Assembly: GCA_900772235.1 (NCBI GenBank)
Contig: CAAGQX010000127.1
Coordinates: forward strand, 1 to 37,209
Direction of reading: 5' to 3'
Length of the DNA stretch: 37,209 nt
Source: Clostridia bacterium
Lineage (GTDB): Bacteria; Bacillota; Clostridia; TANB77; CAG-508
A program made the position numbers and the translations under genes. A model generated the notes under the pieces. That model saw only the letters and a program-made list of their open reading frames with translations. It searched no databases and was not told where the DNA came from. Shown in pieces: positions 18,048 through 26,315 of the stretch (positions within the stretch are counted from its first letter, which is position 1; each line of letters opens with the position of its first letter).

Positions 18048-18137
18048 TTAACTTACCTCAACTTTCAATTCATTATTTTCTGTATTTGTTTCTGTTAGTA
18101 TTCTTTTAATTCTTTTCCCAGCATATTTTGTATACAT
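18048..18137 (-). CDS. 29-residue ORF resembling the C-terminal tail of PglF
   Basis: AGGGGAG, then ATG at 18137. The peptide contains AGKRIKRIL and ends NNELKVEVS. The C-terminus of PglF (18983 side) contains GKKRIKTIL and ends DNLKVEVG. So a diverged copy of the pglF 3' end lies directly before pglE, on the far side of the mntA-hepT pair. The stop is one base before the pglE ATG, so it may serve only to couple translation. It may be a duplicated 3' end left by insertion of the toxin-antitoxin cassette. Confidence 0.5.
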   Translation of the reverse strand: MYTKYAGKRIKRILTETNTENNELKVEVS

Positions 18138-18138
18138 G

Positions 18139-18558
18139 TTATTCTCCCCTATTTAATTTTAATATTTCTCTTGCAAATTCTCTTAAGTCCTCCAAATGTT
18201 CATCTAAAATATTTTTTAATATGTTTAAATCTAATTCTTGATATTCATGTACTGCTATATTTCTAAATCCTATCATGCCTTGTATTTTTTTAGAAGTTTC
18301 TTTATCTATTAAATTATTTTCTTGTAAAATTATAAATGCTCCTTTTCCACTTTGTGGTGCTCCTAAGTTTCTTACAGAAATTATATGCATTGCAATATCA
18401 ATTGTAGCTTGGCATGCCCTTTGAAGATTCAATACAATTATATCTTGTTTATCAAAGTCTTTTAGTGTTTCTAATTTTCCATCATATACACTATTTATTC
18501 TTTTTATACAGTTTTCAATTATTGTATATTTATTAAATATAACTAATTCATTTTCCAT
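18139..18558 (-). CDS. hepT: HepT-like toxin (HEPN domain)
   Basis: A 139-residue all-helical HEPN protein. The RX4HXY motif appears as RNIAVHEY near residue 108. In type VII MntA-HepT systems the toxin acts on RNA and is silenced when MntA adenylylates the motif Tyr. GGAGG lies 8 bases before the ATG at 18558; an upstream ATG at 18573 is less likely. The gene overlaps the end of mntA by 11 bases. Confidence 0.88.
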   Translation of the reverse strand: MENELVIFNKYTIIENCIKRINSVYDGKLETLKDFDKQDIIVLNLQRACQATIDIAMHIISVRNLGAPQSGKGAFIILQENNLIDKETSKKIQGMIGFRNIAVHEYQELDLNILKNILDEHLEDLREFAREILKLNRGE

Positions 18559-18958
18559 AGAGTGTTCCTCCATTTTTTATCTTATCTACTATTGGCTTTC
18601 GATCTTCACTGAACAGTAAATAATTACTATACATTTTTAATTTATACATTTCAAATTCATATTCATTTTTACAATATAATGTCCTTCCAGATATAAGTAT
18701 TTCATATTTAAAATCTTCATTAATTGTATTTAAATTTATCAAGTGAACATCTATATCAATTGCTTCTTCGATTTTATTTTTTAACTCTAGCATTTTTATT
18801 GTATCTAATTCTTGTATTGTTTTTATTGCAATATCAATATCACTTGTAACTTTCTGTTTTCCTCTAGCATAACTTCCAAAAAGAATTATAGCATCTAAAT
18901 CTGCTAGCTCTTGTAACAGAATTGTTTTTGATTTTTCTATTATCTTAATACTTTCCAC
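18548..18958 (-). CDS. mntA: MntA-like antitoxin nucleotidyltransferase
   Basis: A 136-residue minimal nucleotidyltransferase with LFGSYARG and SDIDIAI, that is GS followed by DxD, plus a later DIDVHL acidic residue. In MntA-HepT pairs it adds AMP to the toxin. The GTG at 18958 was chosen because GGGGGA lies just upstream; a TTG at 18970 lacks a site. The pair sits between pglF and pglE and splits what would be one biosynthetic run. Confidence 0.85.
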   Translation of the reverse strand: MESIKIIEKSKTILLQELADLDAIILFGSYARGKQKVTSDIDIAIKTIQELDTIKMLELKNKIEEAIDIDVHLINLNTINEDFKYEILISGRTLYCKNEYEFEMYKLKMYSNYLLFSEDRKPIVDKIKNGGTLYGK

Positions 18959-18982
18959 TCTTTCCCCCAAAAAATTTGTAAA

Positions 18983-20971
18983 TTACCCTACCTCTACTTT
19001 CAAATTATCATCATTTCTTTTTGATGTTTTTACATTATTTAATATTGTTTTTATTCTTTTTTTACCTATTTTTGATTTTATTTCTAAGCTTCTCGTGTCT
19101 ACTCTATCCTGATTTGTTTCTTTATATGTTGGAACCACTTGTTTCATTGTGTTTTTTATTCTTTGAATGCTTACATTTTCGTTTTCTATTAATTCCTGCA
19201 ATTTTAACAATTTTTCTTCTAATTGTCCTTTTGTTATTTCTGATGGTTGTCCTACAAATATTTTGTTATGTTCTGTTTTTTCAAGTCCTTCTTCACTCAT
19301 CAAAAGTTCTTCATATAATTTTTCACCTGGTCTTAGTCCAGTTATTTTAATAGGAATGTCTACACCTGGTTCTAGTCCTGTTAGTTTTATTAATGACACT
19401 GCTAGGTCGTATATTTTTACAGGTTCCCCCATATCTAATACAAATATTTCTCCACCTTTTGCATAGCTCATTGCTTGTAAAACTAATCCTACCGCTTCTG
19501 GAATTGTCATAAAAAATCTTGTTATGTCTTTATGGGTTACTGTAACTGGTCCACCTTCTGCTATTTGTTTTTTAAATAATGGTACTACTGAGCCATTGCT
19601 TCCTAAAACATTTCCAAATCTTACTGCTGCATATTCTGTATTACTTATTTTGTTTTTAGCTTGTACTATCATTTCGCATAATCTTTTGCTTGCTCCCATT
19701 ATGTTTGTTGGGTTCACAGCCTTATCTGTAGATATTAATATAAATTTTCTAGTTTTATATTTATCTGCCATATTTACTGTATTATATGTTCCAAATACAT
19801 TATTTTTAATTGCTTCTAATGGGCTTCCTTCCATTAGTGGGACATGTTTATGTGCAGCTGCGTGGAATACTAAATATGGTTCATATGTTGCAAAAACATT
19901 TTCTAATCTTTTTTTATCCCTAACACTTCCAACTATTGGAACTATTTCAACATTTTTATTATCTTCATTGGATTTTAGTTCAATTTCTATATTGTACAAA
20001 TTGTTTTCGTATATATCAAATATTATTAATTTACTTGGTTTGTATTTTACTATTTGTCTGCAAAGTTCAGAGCCTATTGAACCTCCTCCACCTGTTACTA
20101 GTATGGGTTTTCCTTTTATTAGTTCTCCTATATTTTCGTTATCTAATGTTATTGGATCTCTTCCTAAAATATCTTCTATTTCAACATCTCTTAAATTTTG
20201 CATTACATTTTTGCCTTTTATTAAGTCTGCCGTTCCTGGTAGCATTCTAAGTTTTGCGCCTGTTTCTTGGCAAATTTGTAATATTTCTTTCTTATCTTGA
20301 TTGCTTATATTTGCAATTGAGAAAAATATAACATCTACTTTATTTTTTCTGCAAATTTCTACTATTTTGTATCTATCTCCTAATACCTTTACTCCAGATA
20401 TTAAGTAATGATATTTTCCATCGTTATCATCTATAAGTCCAACAATATTATATGTATTTCTCATTGTTGTTTTTAAAGTTTTAATAATATCTCTAGCTGC
20501 TTCTCCTGCTCCTATTATTAGTAAGTTTTTCCTTTTGTCTTCAGATAAATTTGCTTCTTTATCTGTTCCCCAAGTTAATATAAATCGTATAATAACTCTA
20601 TATGCAACTATTCCTACTGTTATTATTAAGCTAGAGAAAATTATTTGTTTTATATTTACTAATTGTAATTTAAATATAAATTTTAAAGCTATTACTAAGC
20701 TTGCTGATATTCCACAAGCTAATATATATTTTATATAATCTTTTCCATTTTCATATCTAGTAATATTTTTATAAAGTTCAAATATAGTAAATACTATTTG
20801 GTATATGAACAATGATATTATGATAGAATTGTTAATTAATTCTAAATTACTTGCTTTTAAAAATTCCTGCATATCTAACATTAAATATGATGTTATAAAA
20901 TATGACGCAAATATTATTAATACATCTATTAAAAACAATAACACATTTCTATACTTTCGTATCTTTTTCAT
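18983..20971 (-). CDS. pglF: PglF/CapD-type UDP-GlcNAc 4,6-dehydratase
   Basis: A 662-residue membrane-anchored dehydratase that makes UDP-2-acetamido-4-keto-2,6-dideoxyglucose, the first step to bacillosamine. Four hydrophobic helices in the first ~125 residues; a CoA-binding-like Rossmann domain (NLLIIGAGEAAR); then the SDR dehydratase domain with VTGGGGSIGSELCRQI. The active site is ISTDKAVNPTNIMGASKR: the TDK triad with Met in place of the usual SDR Tyr, as in PglF-type enzymes. The basic C-terminal tail ends NLKVEVG. No CGG codon is present in frame. Confidence 0.93.
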   Translation of the reverse strand: MKKIRKYRNVLLFLIDVLIIFASYFITSYLMLDMQEFLKASNLELINNSIIISLFIYQIVFTIFELYKNITRYENGKDYIKYILACGISASLVIALKFIFKLQLVNIKQIIFSSLIITVGIVAYRVIIRFILTWGTDKEANLSEDKRKNLLIIGAGEAARDIIKTLKTTMRNTYNIVGLIDDNDGKYHYLISGVKVLGDRYKIVEICRKNKVDVIFFSIANISNQDKKEILQICQETGAKLRMLPGTADLIKGKNVMQNLRDVEIEDILGRDPITLDNENIGELIKGKPILVTGGGGSIGSELCRQIVKYKPSKLIIFDIYENNLYNIEIELKSNEDNKNVEIVPIVGSVRDKKRLENVFATYEPYLVFHAAAHKHVPLMEGSPLEAIKNNVFGTYNTVNMADKYKTRKFILISTDKAVNPTNIMGASKRLCEMIVQAKNKISNTEYAAVRFGNVLGSNGSVVPLFKKQIAEGGPVTVTHKDITRFFMTIPEAVGLVLQAMSYAKGGEIFVLDMGEPVKIYDLAVSLIKLTGLEPGVDIPIKITGLRPGEKLYEELLMSEEGLEKTEHNKIFVGQPSEITKGQLEEKLLKLQELIENENVSIQRIKNTMKQVVPTYKETNQDRVDTRSLEIKSKIGKKRIKTILNNVKTSKRNDDNLKVEVG

Positions 20972-20984
20972 TATTGCCTCCTAC

Positions 20985-21944
20985 TTAATTTCTATACCCA
21001 GTTTTATTTATTATCTTATTGCTTATTTCTTTTACTTTTTCTGAAACTTCGTATTCTTCGTTTTCAAATAAGCTTTCATGTAATTTTCTTACATTTGCTT
21101 CTAGTGTTACTGGTGCTGCATACCACGCTGCTCCAGTATATCCTCTAACCTCGTATGGCCACCCAAAATTGTCTACAACATTATATTGATTTATTTTTGA
21201 AGCATAAGCTAATATTTCTTTTTGTGGAATATTAGTTGAAACTTCTGGTAGCATTTTATCTATTAAAGTATTTAACTGTGCAAGTGGTAAAGTTTTTGCT
21301 TTTTCAAATACTTTTATAAGAACTGTTCTCATTCTTTCTGTTCTTACATAATCATTATCTATTTTTCTTATTCTTCCATATGCAAGAGCTTGTTTCCCTG
21401 TTAAATTATATGTACCCGCTTCTGATATTTCTGGCACTTGAGTTGCCTCTGCTTTTGTTAATTCCACTTGTACTCCGCCTATTGCGTCTACGATGCTTAT
21501 TACCGATTCAAAATTTATTGTTACATATTTAGTTATATCTAAATCCAAATTTGTATTTATTGCACTAAGTGATAATGGTGCCTTTCCGTACGCATACGCG
21601 TGTGTTACCTTATCCAGCCCTATTCCGTCTATTTGTAAATATGTATCTCTATATACAGATGCTATTTTTACATCCTTTGTTTCGTTGTTTATACTTATTA
21701 TCATTATACAGTCGCTTCTACTGTTTTCGAATGTATTATCTCTTGCATCTAATCCTAAAAGTGCTATATTTGTATACCCTGTTAATAATTCTTCTACTCC
21801 TTCATTTACTTCTATATCTTCTTTTGTTACATTTTCATAATTAATTTTATTTAATTTTGACTTTAAAAATATAGCCACGGCAGCTATTCCTATTATCAAT
21901 ATTATGAGTATAACTATTATTAAAATTTTAAAAAACTTCTTCAT
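20985..21944 (-). CDS. LytR-CpsA-Psr (LCP) glycopolymer ligase
   Basis: A 319-residue membrane-anchored LCP enzyme that transfers undecaprenyl-linked glycopolymers to peptidoglycan. An N-terminal anchor (ILIIVILIILIIGIAAVAIF) is followed by IALLGLDARDN, SRSDCIMIISIN, ASVYRDTYLQI, ITKYVTINFE and ALAYGRIRKIDNDYVRTERM. These include the Asp/Arg residues that bind the pyrophosphate. AGAGGA precedes the ATG at 21944; longer in-frame starts have no such site. It is the first gene after the operon promoter. Confidence 0.92.
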   Translation of the reverse strand: MKKFFKILIIVILIILIIGIAAVAIFLKSKLNKINYENVTKEDIEVNEGVEELLTGYTNIALLGLDARDNTFENSRSDCIMIISINNETKDVKIASVYRDTYLQIDGIGLDKVTHAYAYGKAPLSLSAINTNLDLDITKYVTINFESVISIVDAIGGVQVELTKAEATQVPEISEAGTYNLTGKQALAYGRIRKIDNDYVRTERMRTVLIKVFEKAKTLPLAQLNTLIDKMLPEVSTNIPQKEILAYASKINQYNVVDNFGWPYEVRGYTGAAWYAAPVTLEANVRKLHESLFENEEYEVSEKVKEISNKIINKTGYRN

Positions 21945-21981
21945 TTTTTCCTCTTTTCGTTTGTATTTTAAATTCAAGTTC

Positions 21982-22010
21982 ATTATATTACATAGCATAT
22001 TATTTTTCAA
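21982..22010 (-). promoter_or_regulatory. Promoter of the polysaccharide operon
   Basis: TTGAAA, 17-base spacer, TATAAT on the minus strand, 38 bases ahead of the LCP start. The 190 bases upstream of it hold one palindromic repeat and no gene. Confidence 0.75.
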
Positions 22011-22129
22011 CTCTTTTTTACATTTTTCTTGTGCCAATTTTTGGGTAAGAAATTATTAATTATTCATTCCTCATTGCAATGTGTTAGCCCTAAATTATTA
22101 TATATAGCAAGATTTTTGCATATAAAATA

Positions 22130-22154
22130 GGACGGGGTTTGAACCCGTCCCTAC
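22130..22154. repeat. Short palindromic repeat, copy 4, doubling as ackA terminator
   Basis: GGACGGG and CCCGTCC arms, followed by CTAC on the plus strand. Read on the minus strand the hairpin is followed by TATTTTATAT, 47 bases after the ackA stop, so it could end that transcript. Confidence 0.65.
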
Positions 22155-22200
22155 TAACTTACAAGCTGTATAAATTTATGTGTTATTATGAAATCAATAT

Positions 22201-23400
22201 TTATTTTACTAATTCCATTGTTTCTTTTGCTATTTCTAGTTCTTCGTTTGTTGGAATTACATACATTGGTATTCTTGAATCTGGTAAACTAATTATTCCT
22301 TCATAGCATTCATCTGCTAAGTTTGTTCTATCTAATTTTATTCCAAATTCTTCTAATCCTTCTACTGCTTTTGCAACTGCATCTAAGTTATGTTCTCCAA
22401 TTCCACCTTCAAATATTATTGCATCTACGTGGCCTAATACTGCCATATATGCTCCAATATATTTTCTTACTCTGTAAGAGAACATATCTAATGCTAATTC
22501 TGCTCTTTTATCTCCTTTATCTCTTAATGCTTTTAAATCTCTCATATCTCCTGTTGCTCCAGATACCCCAAGCATTCCTGATTTTTTATTTAAGATATTT
22601 AGCATTTCATCTATGCTTAAGTTTTCTTTTTTCATTACAAATTGTAGAACTGCAGGGTCTACATCTCCAGATCTTGTTCCCATTACTAAACCTTCTAATG
22701 GTGTTAATCCCATTGATGTATCTACACATTTTCCTTTTTCTATTGCTGCTAGGCTTGCACCATTTCCTAAATGGCAAGAAATAATATTTATTTCTTCTGG
22801 TTTTTTACCTAAAGTTTTTGCTGCAGCTTTTGATATGAATTGATGTGATATTCCGTGTGCTCCATATCTTTTAATTCCATATTTTTCATAATATTCATAT
22901 GGTATTGCATATATTGATGCTTTTTCTGGTATTGTTCTATGGAAAGATGTATCAAATACTAATACTTCTGGTACACTTGGCATTAATTTCATACAAGCAT
23001 TTATTCCTTGTAAATGTGCTGGGTTATGTAATGGTGCATATTCTATACATTTATTGTATTCCTCTAGTACTTCTGGTGTAATTACTACAGATTTTGTAAA
23101 ACTTGGTCCACCATTTACTATTCTATGTCCTACAGCATCTATTTCACTTATATCACTAATTGCCCCTATTTCTTTATCTGTTAAAAATTCAAGTACAGCT
23201 TCGAATGCTACAGTATGGTTTGGTAAATCTAATTCTCTTACATGTTTTTTTCCATTTCTTTTGTATTCTACAAAAGGTGTTTCCATTCCTTTAACACCAA
23301 TTCTGTCACATTTTCCAGATGCTAATACTTCATCATTATCCATATTAATTAATTGGTATTTTAAAGATGAACTTCCACAGTTTACTACTAAAATTTTCAT
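22201..23400 (-). CDS. ackA: Acetate kinase
   Basis: A 399-residue enzyme that converts acetyl phosphate and ADP to acetate and ATP, the energy-yielding last step of acetate fermentation. N-terminal KILVVNCGSSSLKYQL; HRIVNGG; FDTSFHRTIP; SCHLGNGASL; GTRSGDVDPA; FEGGIGEH. Full family length. It follows pta by 92 bases in the usual pair. Confidence 0.98.
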   Translation of the reverse strand: MKILVVNCGSSSLKYQLINMDNDEVLASGKCDRIGVKGMETPFVEYKRNGKKHVRELDLPNHTVAFEAVLEFLTDKEIGAISDISEIDAVGHRIVNGGPSFTKSVVITPEVLEEYNKCIEYAPLHNPAHLQGINACMKLMPSVPEVLVFDTSFHRTIPEKASIYAIPYEYYEKYGIKRYGAHGISHQFISKAAAKTLGKKPEEINIISCHLGNGASLAAIEKGKCVDTSMGLTPLEGLVMGTRSGDVDPAVLQFVMKKENLSIDEMLNILNKKSGMLGVSGATGDMRDLKALRDKGDKRAELALDMFSYRVRKYIGAYMAVLGHVDAIIFEGGIGEHNLDAVAKAVEGLEEFGIKLDRTNLADECYEGIISLPDSRIPMYVIPTNEELEIAKETMELVK

Positions 23401-23492
23401 TTTTATTCCTCCTAAAATTTAAATCGGTCTTATTATATACCTTTTTTGTTTATTTTACAATACAAGTTCTTTATTTTTTGCATACATCAGTC

Positions 23493-24488
23493 CTATTTTT
23501 GTGCTTGTACTGCTGTTATTGCTACTACCCCTACTATGTCTTCTGCTTTACATCCTCTTGATAAATCGTTTACTGGTTTTGCTATTCCTTGGCATACTGG
23601 TCCATATGCTTCTGCTTTTGCAAGTCTTTCTACTAATTTATATCCTATATTTCCCGCTTCCAATTCTGGGAATATCAATACATTTGCATTTCCTGCAACA
23701 TTACTTCCTGGAGCTTTACTTTGTCCTATTGCAGGTACAATTGCTGCATCTAATTGCATTTCTCCATCTAGCATTAACTCTGGGACTTCTTCCTTTGCCA
23801 TTTTCGTTGCTTCTTGAACTTTTGTTACTTCTTCAGCTTTTGCACTTCCCTTGGTTGAATATGAAAGCATTGCAACTTTTGGTTTTGCTTCTACTAATGT
23901 TTCAAAACTTTTTGCAGTAGATATTGCTATTTGTGCTAATTCTTCACTATTTGGGTTTTGGTTTAGTCCGCAATCTGAAAAGAAAAATAGCCCGTTTTCT
24001 CCAAATTCACAGTTTGGAACATCAATTGCTGCAAATGTAGAAACAAGTTTTGTTCCTGGAGCTGTTTTTATTATTTGAAGTGCTGGTCTTAATGTATCTG
24101 CTGTTGAATGAACTGCACCAGATACTAAGCCGTCTGCCTCTTCTAATTTTACCATCATCATTCCAAAGTACACTGGGTCTAATATTAATTTTTCAGCATC
24201 TTCTAGTGTCATTCCTTTTGCTTTTCTTAATTCATATAATGCATTTGCATATTCTTCTTTCTTTTCTGATTTTTCTGGTTCAATTACTTGAATATCTCCT
24301 ATATTAATATTTTCTTTTTCTAAAATTTCTTTTATTTTTTCTTGGTTTCCAACAAGTACTACTTTTGCGAATTTTTCTTTATTAATGATTTCTGCTGCTT
24401 TTAATGTTCTTATCTCTTCTCCTTCTGGTAATACTATTGTTTTTATATTGCTTTTAGCTTTTTCTTTAATTTTCTCAATAAAACTCAT
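23493..24488 (-). CDS. pta: Phosphate acetyltransferase
   Basis: A 331-residue single-domain enzyme (no N-terminal DRTGG extension) that makes acetyl phosphate from acetyl-CoA. It shows VLPEGEEIRTLKAAEII, VSGAVHSTADTLRPALQ and APGSNVAGNANVLIFPEL, with the final DLSRGCKAEDIV. GGGGGA precedes the start. It supplies the AckA substrate. Confidence 0.97.
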   Translation of the reverse strand: MSFIEKIKEKAKSNIKTIVLPEGEEIRTLKAAEIINKEKFAKVVLVGNQEKIKEILEKENINIGDIQVIEPEKSEKKEEYANALYELRKAKGMTLEDAEKLILDPVYFGMMMVKLEEADGLVSGAVHSTADTLRPALQIIKTAPGTKLVSTFAAIDVPNCEFGENGLFFFSDCGLNQNPNSEELAQIAISTAKSFETLVEAKPKVAMLSYSTKGSAKAEEVTKVQEATKMAKEEVPELMLDGEMQLDAAIVPAIGQSKAPGSNVAGNANVLIFPELEAGNIGYKLVERLAKAEAYGPVCQGIAKPVNDLSRGCKAEDIVGVVAITAVQAQK

Positions 24489-24509
24489 AAAAGTTCCCCC
24501 TATATAAAT

Positions 24510-25058
24510 TTATATTCCAAAAAGGTATGTTGCTTCTAGGTCTGCTTCGTGCAATAATAGTGCAAATGGATATTTAGTAAATGCTTGTCCTAATGTTCCA
24601 TACACTTCTTTTGGCTCTGAAAATCCCATATGCCAACGAATAGCATATTTTTCATCATTAGTTAGTTTTATGTATTCTGTAAGCATCATTACAGATTTTT
24701 CTCCGTGTCCATATGGTATTGTGTCTTCTATTGTATAATATGGCACTTTTTCCCAAACACCTAAAGAATTTTTTGCATTTCTGTAATCTATTTTGTAAAA
24801 GTTCGTTTTGCAAATGTCGTGCATTAATGCAGATATTATTATTGTATCTTCCGGCACTGTCATTTTTGCAAAATTTATTTTTTCTTTTAATATTTCATAT
24901 ACTTTAAAGCTATGTTCTGCAAGTCCTCCCTCATAGTTTCCGTGATATCTTGTGCTTGCTGGTGCTTTAAAAAAGTCTGATTTTTCCAAAAATTCTATTA
25001 GTTTGTCCATTCCCTCTCTATTTGTTGATTTTAATAATTCAATTATTTTATCTTTCAT
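24510..25058 (-). CDS. HD-domain hydrolase
   Basis: A 182-residue soluble protein with metal-binding HD-superfamily motifs: HGNYEGGLAEHS, LMHDICKTNF (the HD pair), YGHGEKSV and the final LLHEADLEATY. Probably a phosphohydrolase on a nucleotide-type substrate; the exact substrate is unknown. AGGAAG precedes the ATG at 25058, in preference to an upstream ATG at 25097. It lies between rdgB and pta in the same run. Confidence 0.85.
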   Translation of the reverse strand: MKDKIIELLKSTNREGMDKLIEFLEKSDFFKAPASTRYHGNYEGGLAEHSFKVYEILKEKINFAKMTVPEDTIIISALMHDICKTNFYKIDYRNAKNSLGVWEKVPYYTIEDTIPYGHGEKSVMMLTEYIKLTNDEKYAIRWHMGFSEPKEVYGTLGQAFTKYPFALLLHEADLEATYLFGI

Positions 25059-25101
25059 AACTTTCTTCCTTTCTTGTTTACATTTGTTTTTTTGCATTAA
25101 T

Positions 25102-25710
25102 TTAAATTTTATTATTTAATCTTTTTACTAATTTAGCAAATGCTTTTTCTCTGTGTGTTACTGTTAATTCTTCTTCAGTAAATTCATTCATAACTTTGTT
25201 AAATCCATCTGGTATAAACACAGGCATATATGTAAGGTTTCCCATTGGTCCAGGTTCACTTGCTATTCTGCCTTTTGTTTCTCCTCTTTCTACTATTACT
25301 TCACCATTTTTTAAAATTGTTGTAAGAACACATACAAATTGTGCTGTTCTTTTCCCTTCTGGAACATCTTTCATATTGTCTAACAATTTTTTTATTATTA
25401 CTTCTTGTGGTGCGTGGTCTCCTGCATATCTCGCACTATATACCCCTGGTTCTCCATTTAAAGCATCTACGCAAAGCCCTGCATCATCTGTTACTATAAT
25501 TTCATTTATATTTTTCTTATTGCAAAATTCTTTTATTGCTTTTGCCTTTATTAATGAATTTTCCTCAAAAGTTTTTCCTGTTTCTTCTATTTCTTCATTA
25601 AAACCAATATCTTCTAAAGATATAACTTCTATATCTATGTTTTCATATGCAAACATTTCTTTTACTTGTTTTATTTTGTCTTTATTACTTGTTCCATATA
25701 TTATTTTCAT
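25102..25710 (-). CDS. rdgB: RdgB/HAM1 XTP/dITP diphosphatase
   Basis: A 202-residue house-cleaning enzyme that hydrolyses ITP, dITP and XTP. YGTSNKDKIKQVKEMF at the start; ETGKTFEENSLIKA; VTDDAGLCVDALNG; PGVYSARYAG; and the C-terminal THREKAFAKL. The start is two bases after the maf stop. The pairing with maf, another non-canonical nucleotide cleaner, is sensible. Confidence 0.96.
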   Translation of the reverse strand: MKIIYGTSNKDKIKQVKEMFAYENIDIEVISLEDIGFNEEIEETGKTFEENSLIKAKAIKEFCNKKNINEIIVTDDAGLCVDALNGEPGVYSARYAGDHAPQEVIIKKLLDNMKDVPEGKRTAQFVCVLTTILKNGEVIVERGETKGRIASEPGPMGNLTYMPVFIPDGFNKVMNEFTEEELTVTHREKAFAKLVKRLNNKI

Positions 25711-25712
25711 TG

Positions 25713-26291
25713 TTATTTATCTCCTACGTATTTTTTTATTACATCATATAGTTTATGTACTGGTAAGCCTTGTATAGTAGTATAATTTCCTTCTATTTTA
25801 TCTACAAATACACAAAATGGACTTTGAATTGCATATCCGCCTGCTTTGTTATAAGGGTTTCCTATTTCTATCCAATGTAGTATTTCTTCTTCAGTCATAT
25901 CTTTAAAGTACACTTTTGTTACATCATAGTCTAAGTATTCTTCATATTTTCCATCTTTTTCTACCAAAACACAAAGGCTTGTTATTACTGAATGGTTTGT
26001 ATTCTTTAGCATATTAAACATTTCTATTGCTTCTTTTTTGTTTTTTGGTTTACCATATTCCTTGCCATCTTTTAGAATTAATGTATCTGCGCCAATAACT
26101 AATCTATCTCCAGTTGTTTCATTAAATACTGTTTTTGCTTTTAAATAAGCTAATCTTGTAGATTGTTCCTCTATTGGTAATCCTTCTTCAAATGTTTCAT
26201 CTGCATTACTTACTAATACATCAAATTTTAATTCCATTTGTTCTAATAATTCTTTTCTTTTGGGTGATTGTGATGCTAAAATAATTCTCAT
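25713..26291 (-). CDS. maf: Maf-family nucleotide pyrophosphatase
   Basis: A 192-residue Maf protein. ILASQSPKRKELLEQ near the start, ADETFEEGLP, VIGADTLILKDG with the catalytic Asp, and YNKAGGYAIQ. Members hydrolyse dTTP/UTP or modified nucleotides and can affect septation. GGAGAA precedes the start. Confidence 0.95.
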   Translation of the reverse strand: MRIILASQSPKRKELLEQMELKFDVLVSNADETFEEGLPIEEQSTRLAYLKAKTVFNETTGDRLVIGADTLILKDGKEYGKPKNKKEAIEMFNMLKNTNHSVITSLCVLVEKDGKYEEYLDYDVTKVYFKDMTEEEILHWIEIGNPYNKAGGYAIQSPFCVFVDKIEGNYTTIQGLPVHKLYDVIKKYVGDK

Positions 26292-26315
26292 ATTTATTCT
26301 CCTATTTTTTAATAA

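Noticed and set aside
19021..20300. Long open frames on the plus strand inside pglF, ackA, pta, nrdD and others
   Set aside because: They are Leu/Phe/Ser-rich antisense shadows of well-recognised minus-strand genes, without ribosome sites.
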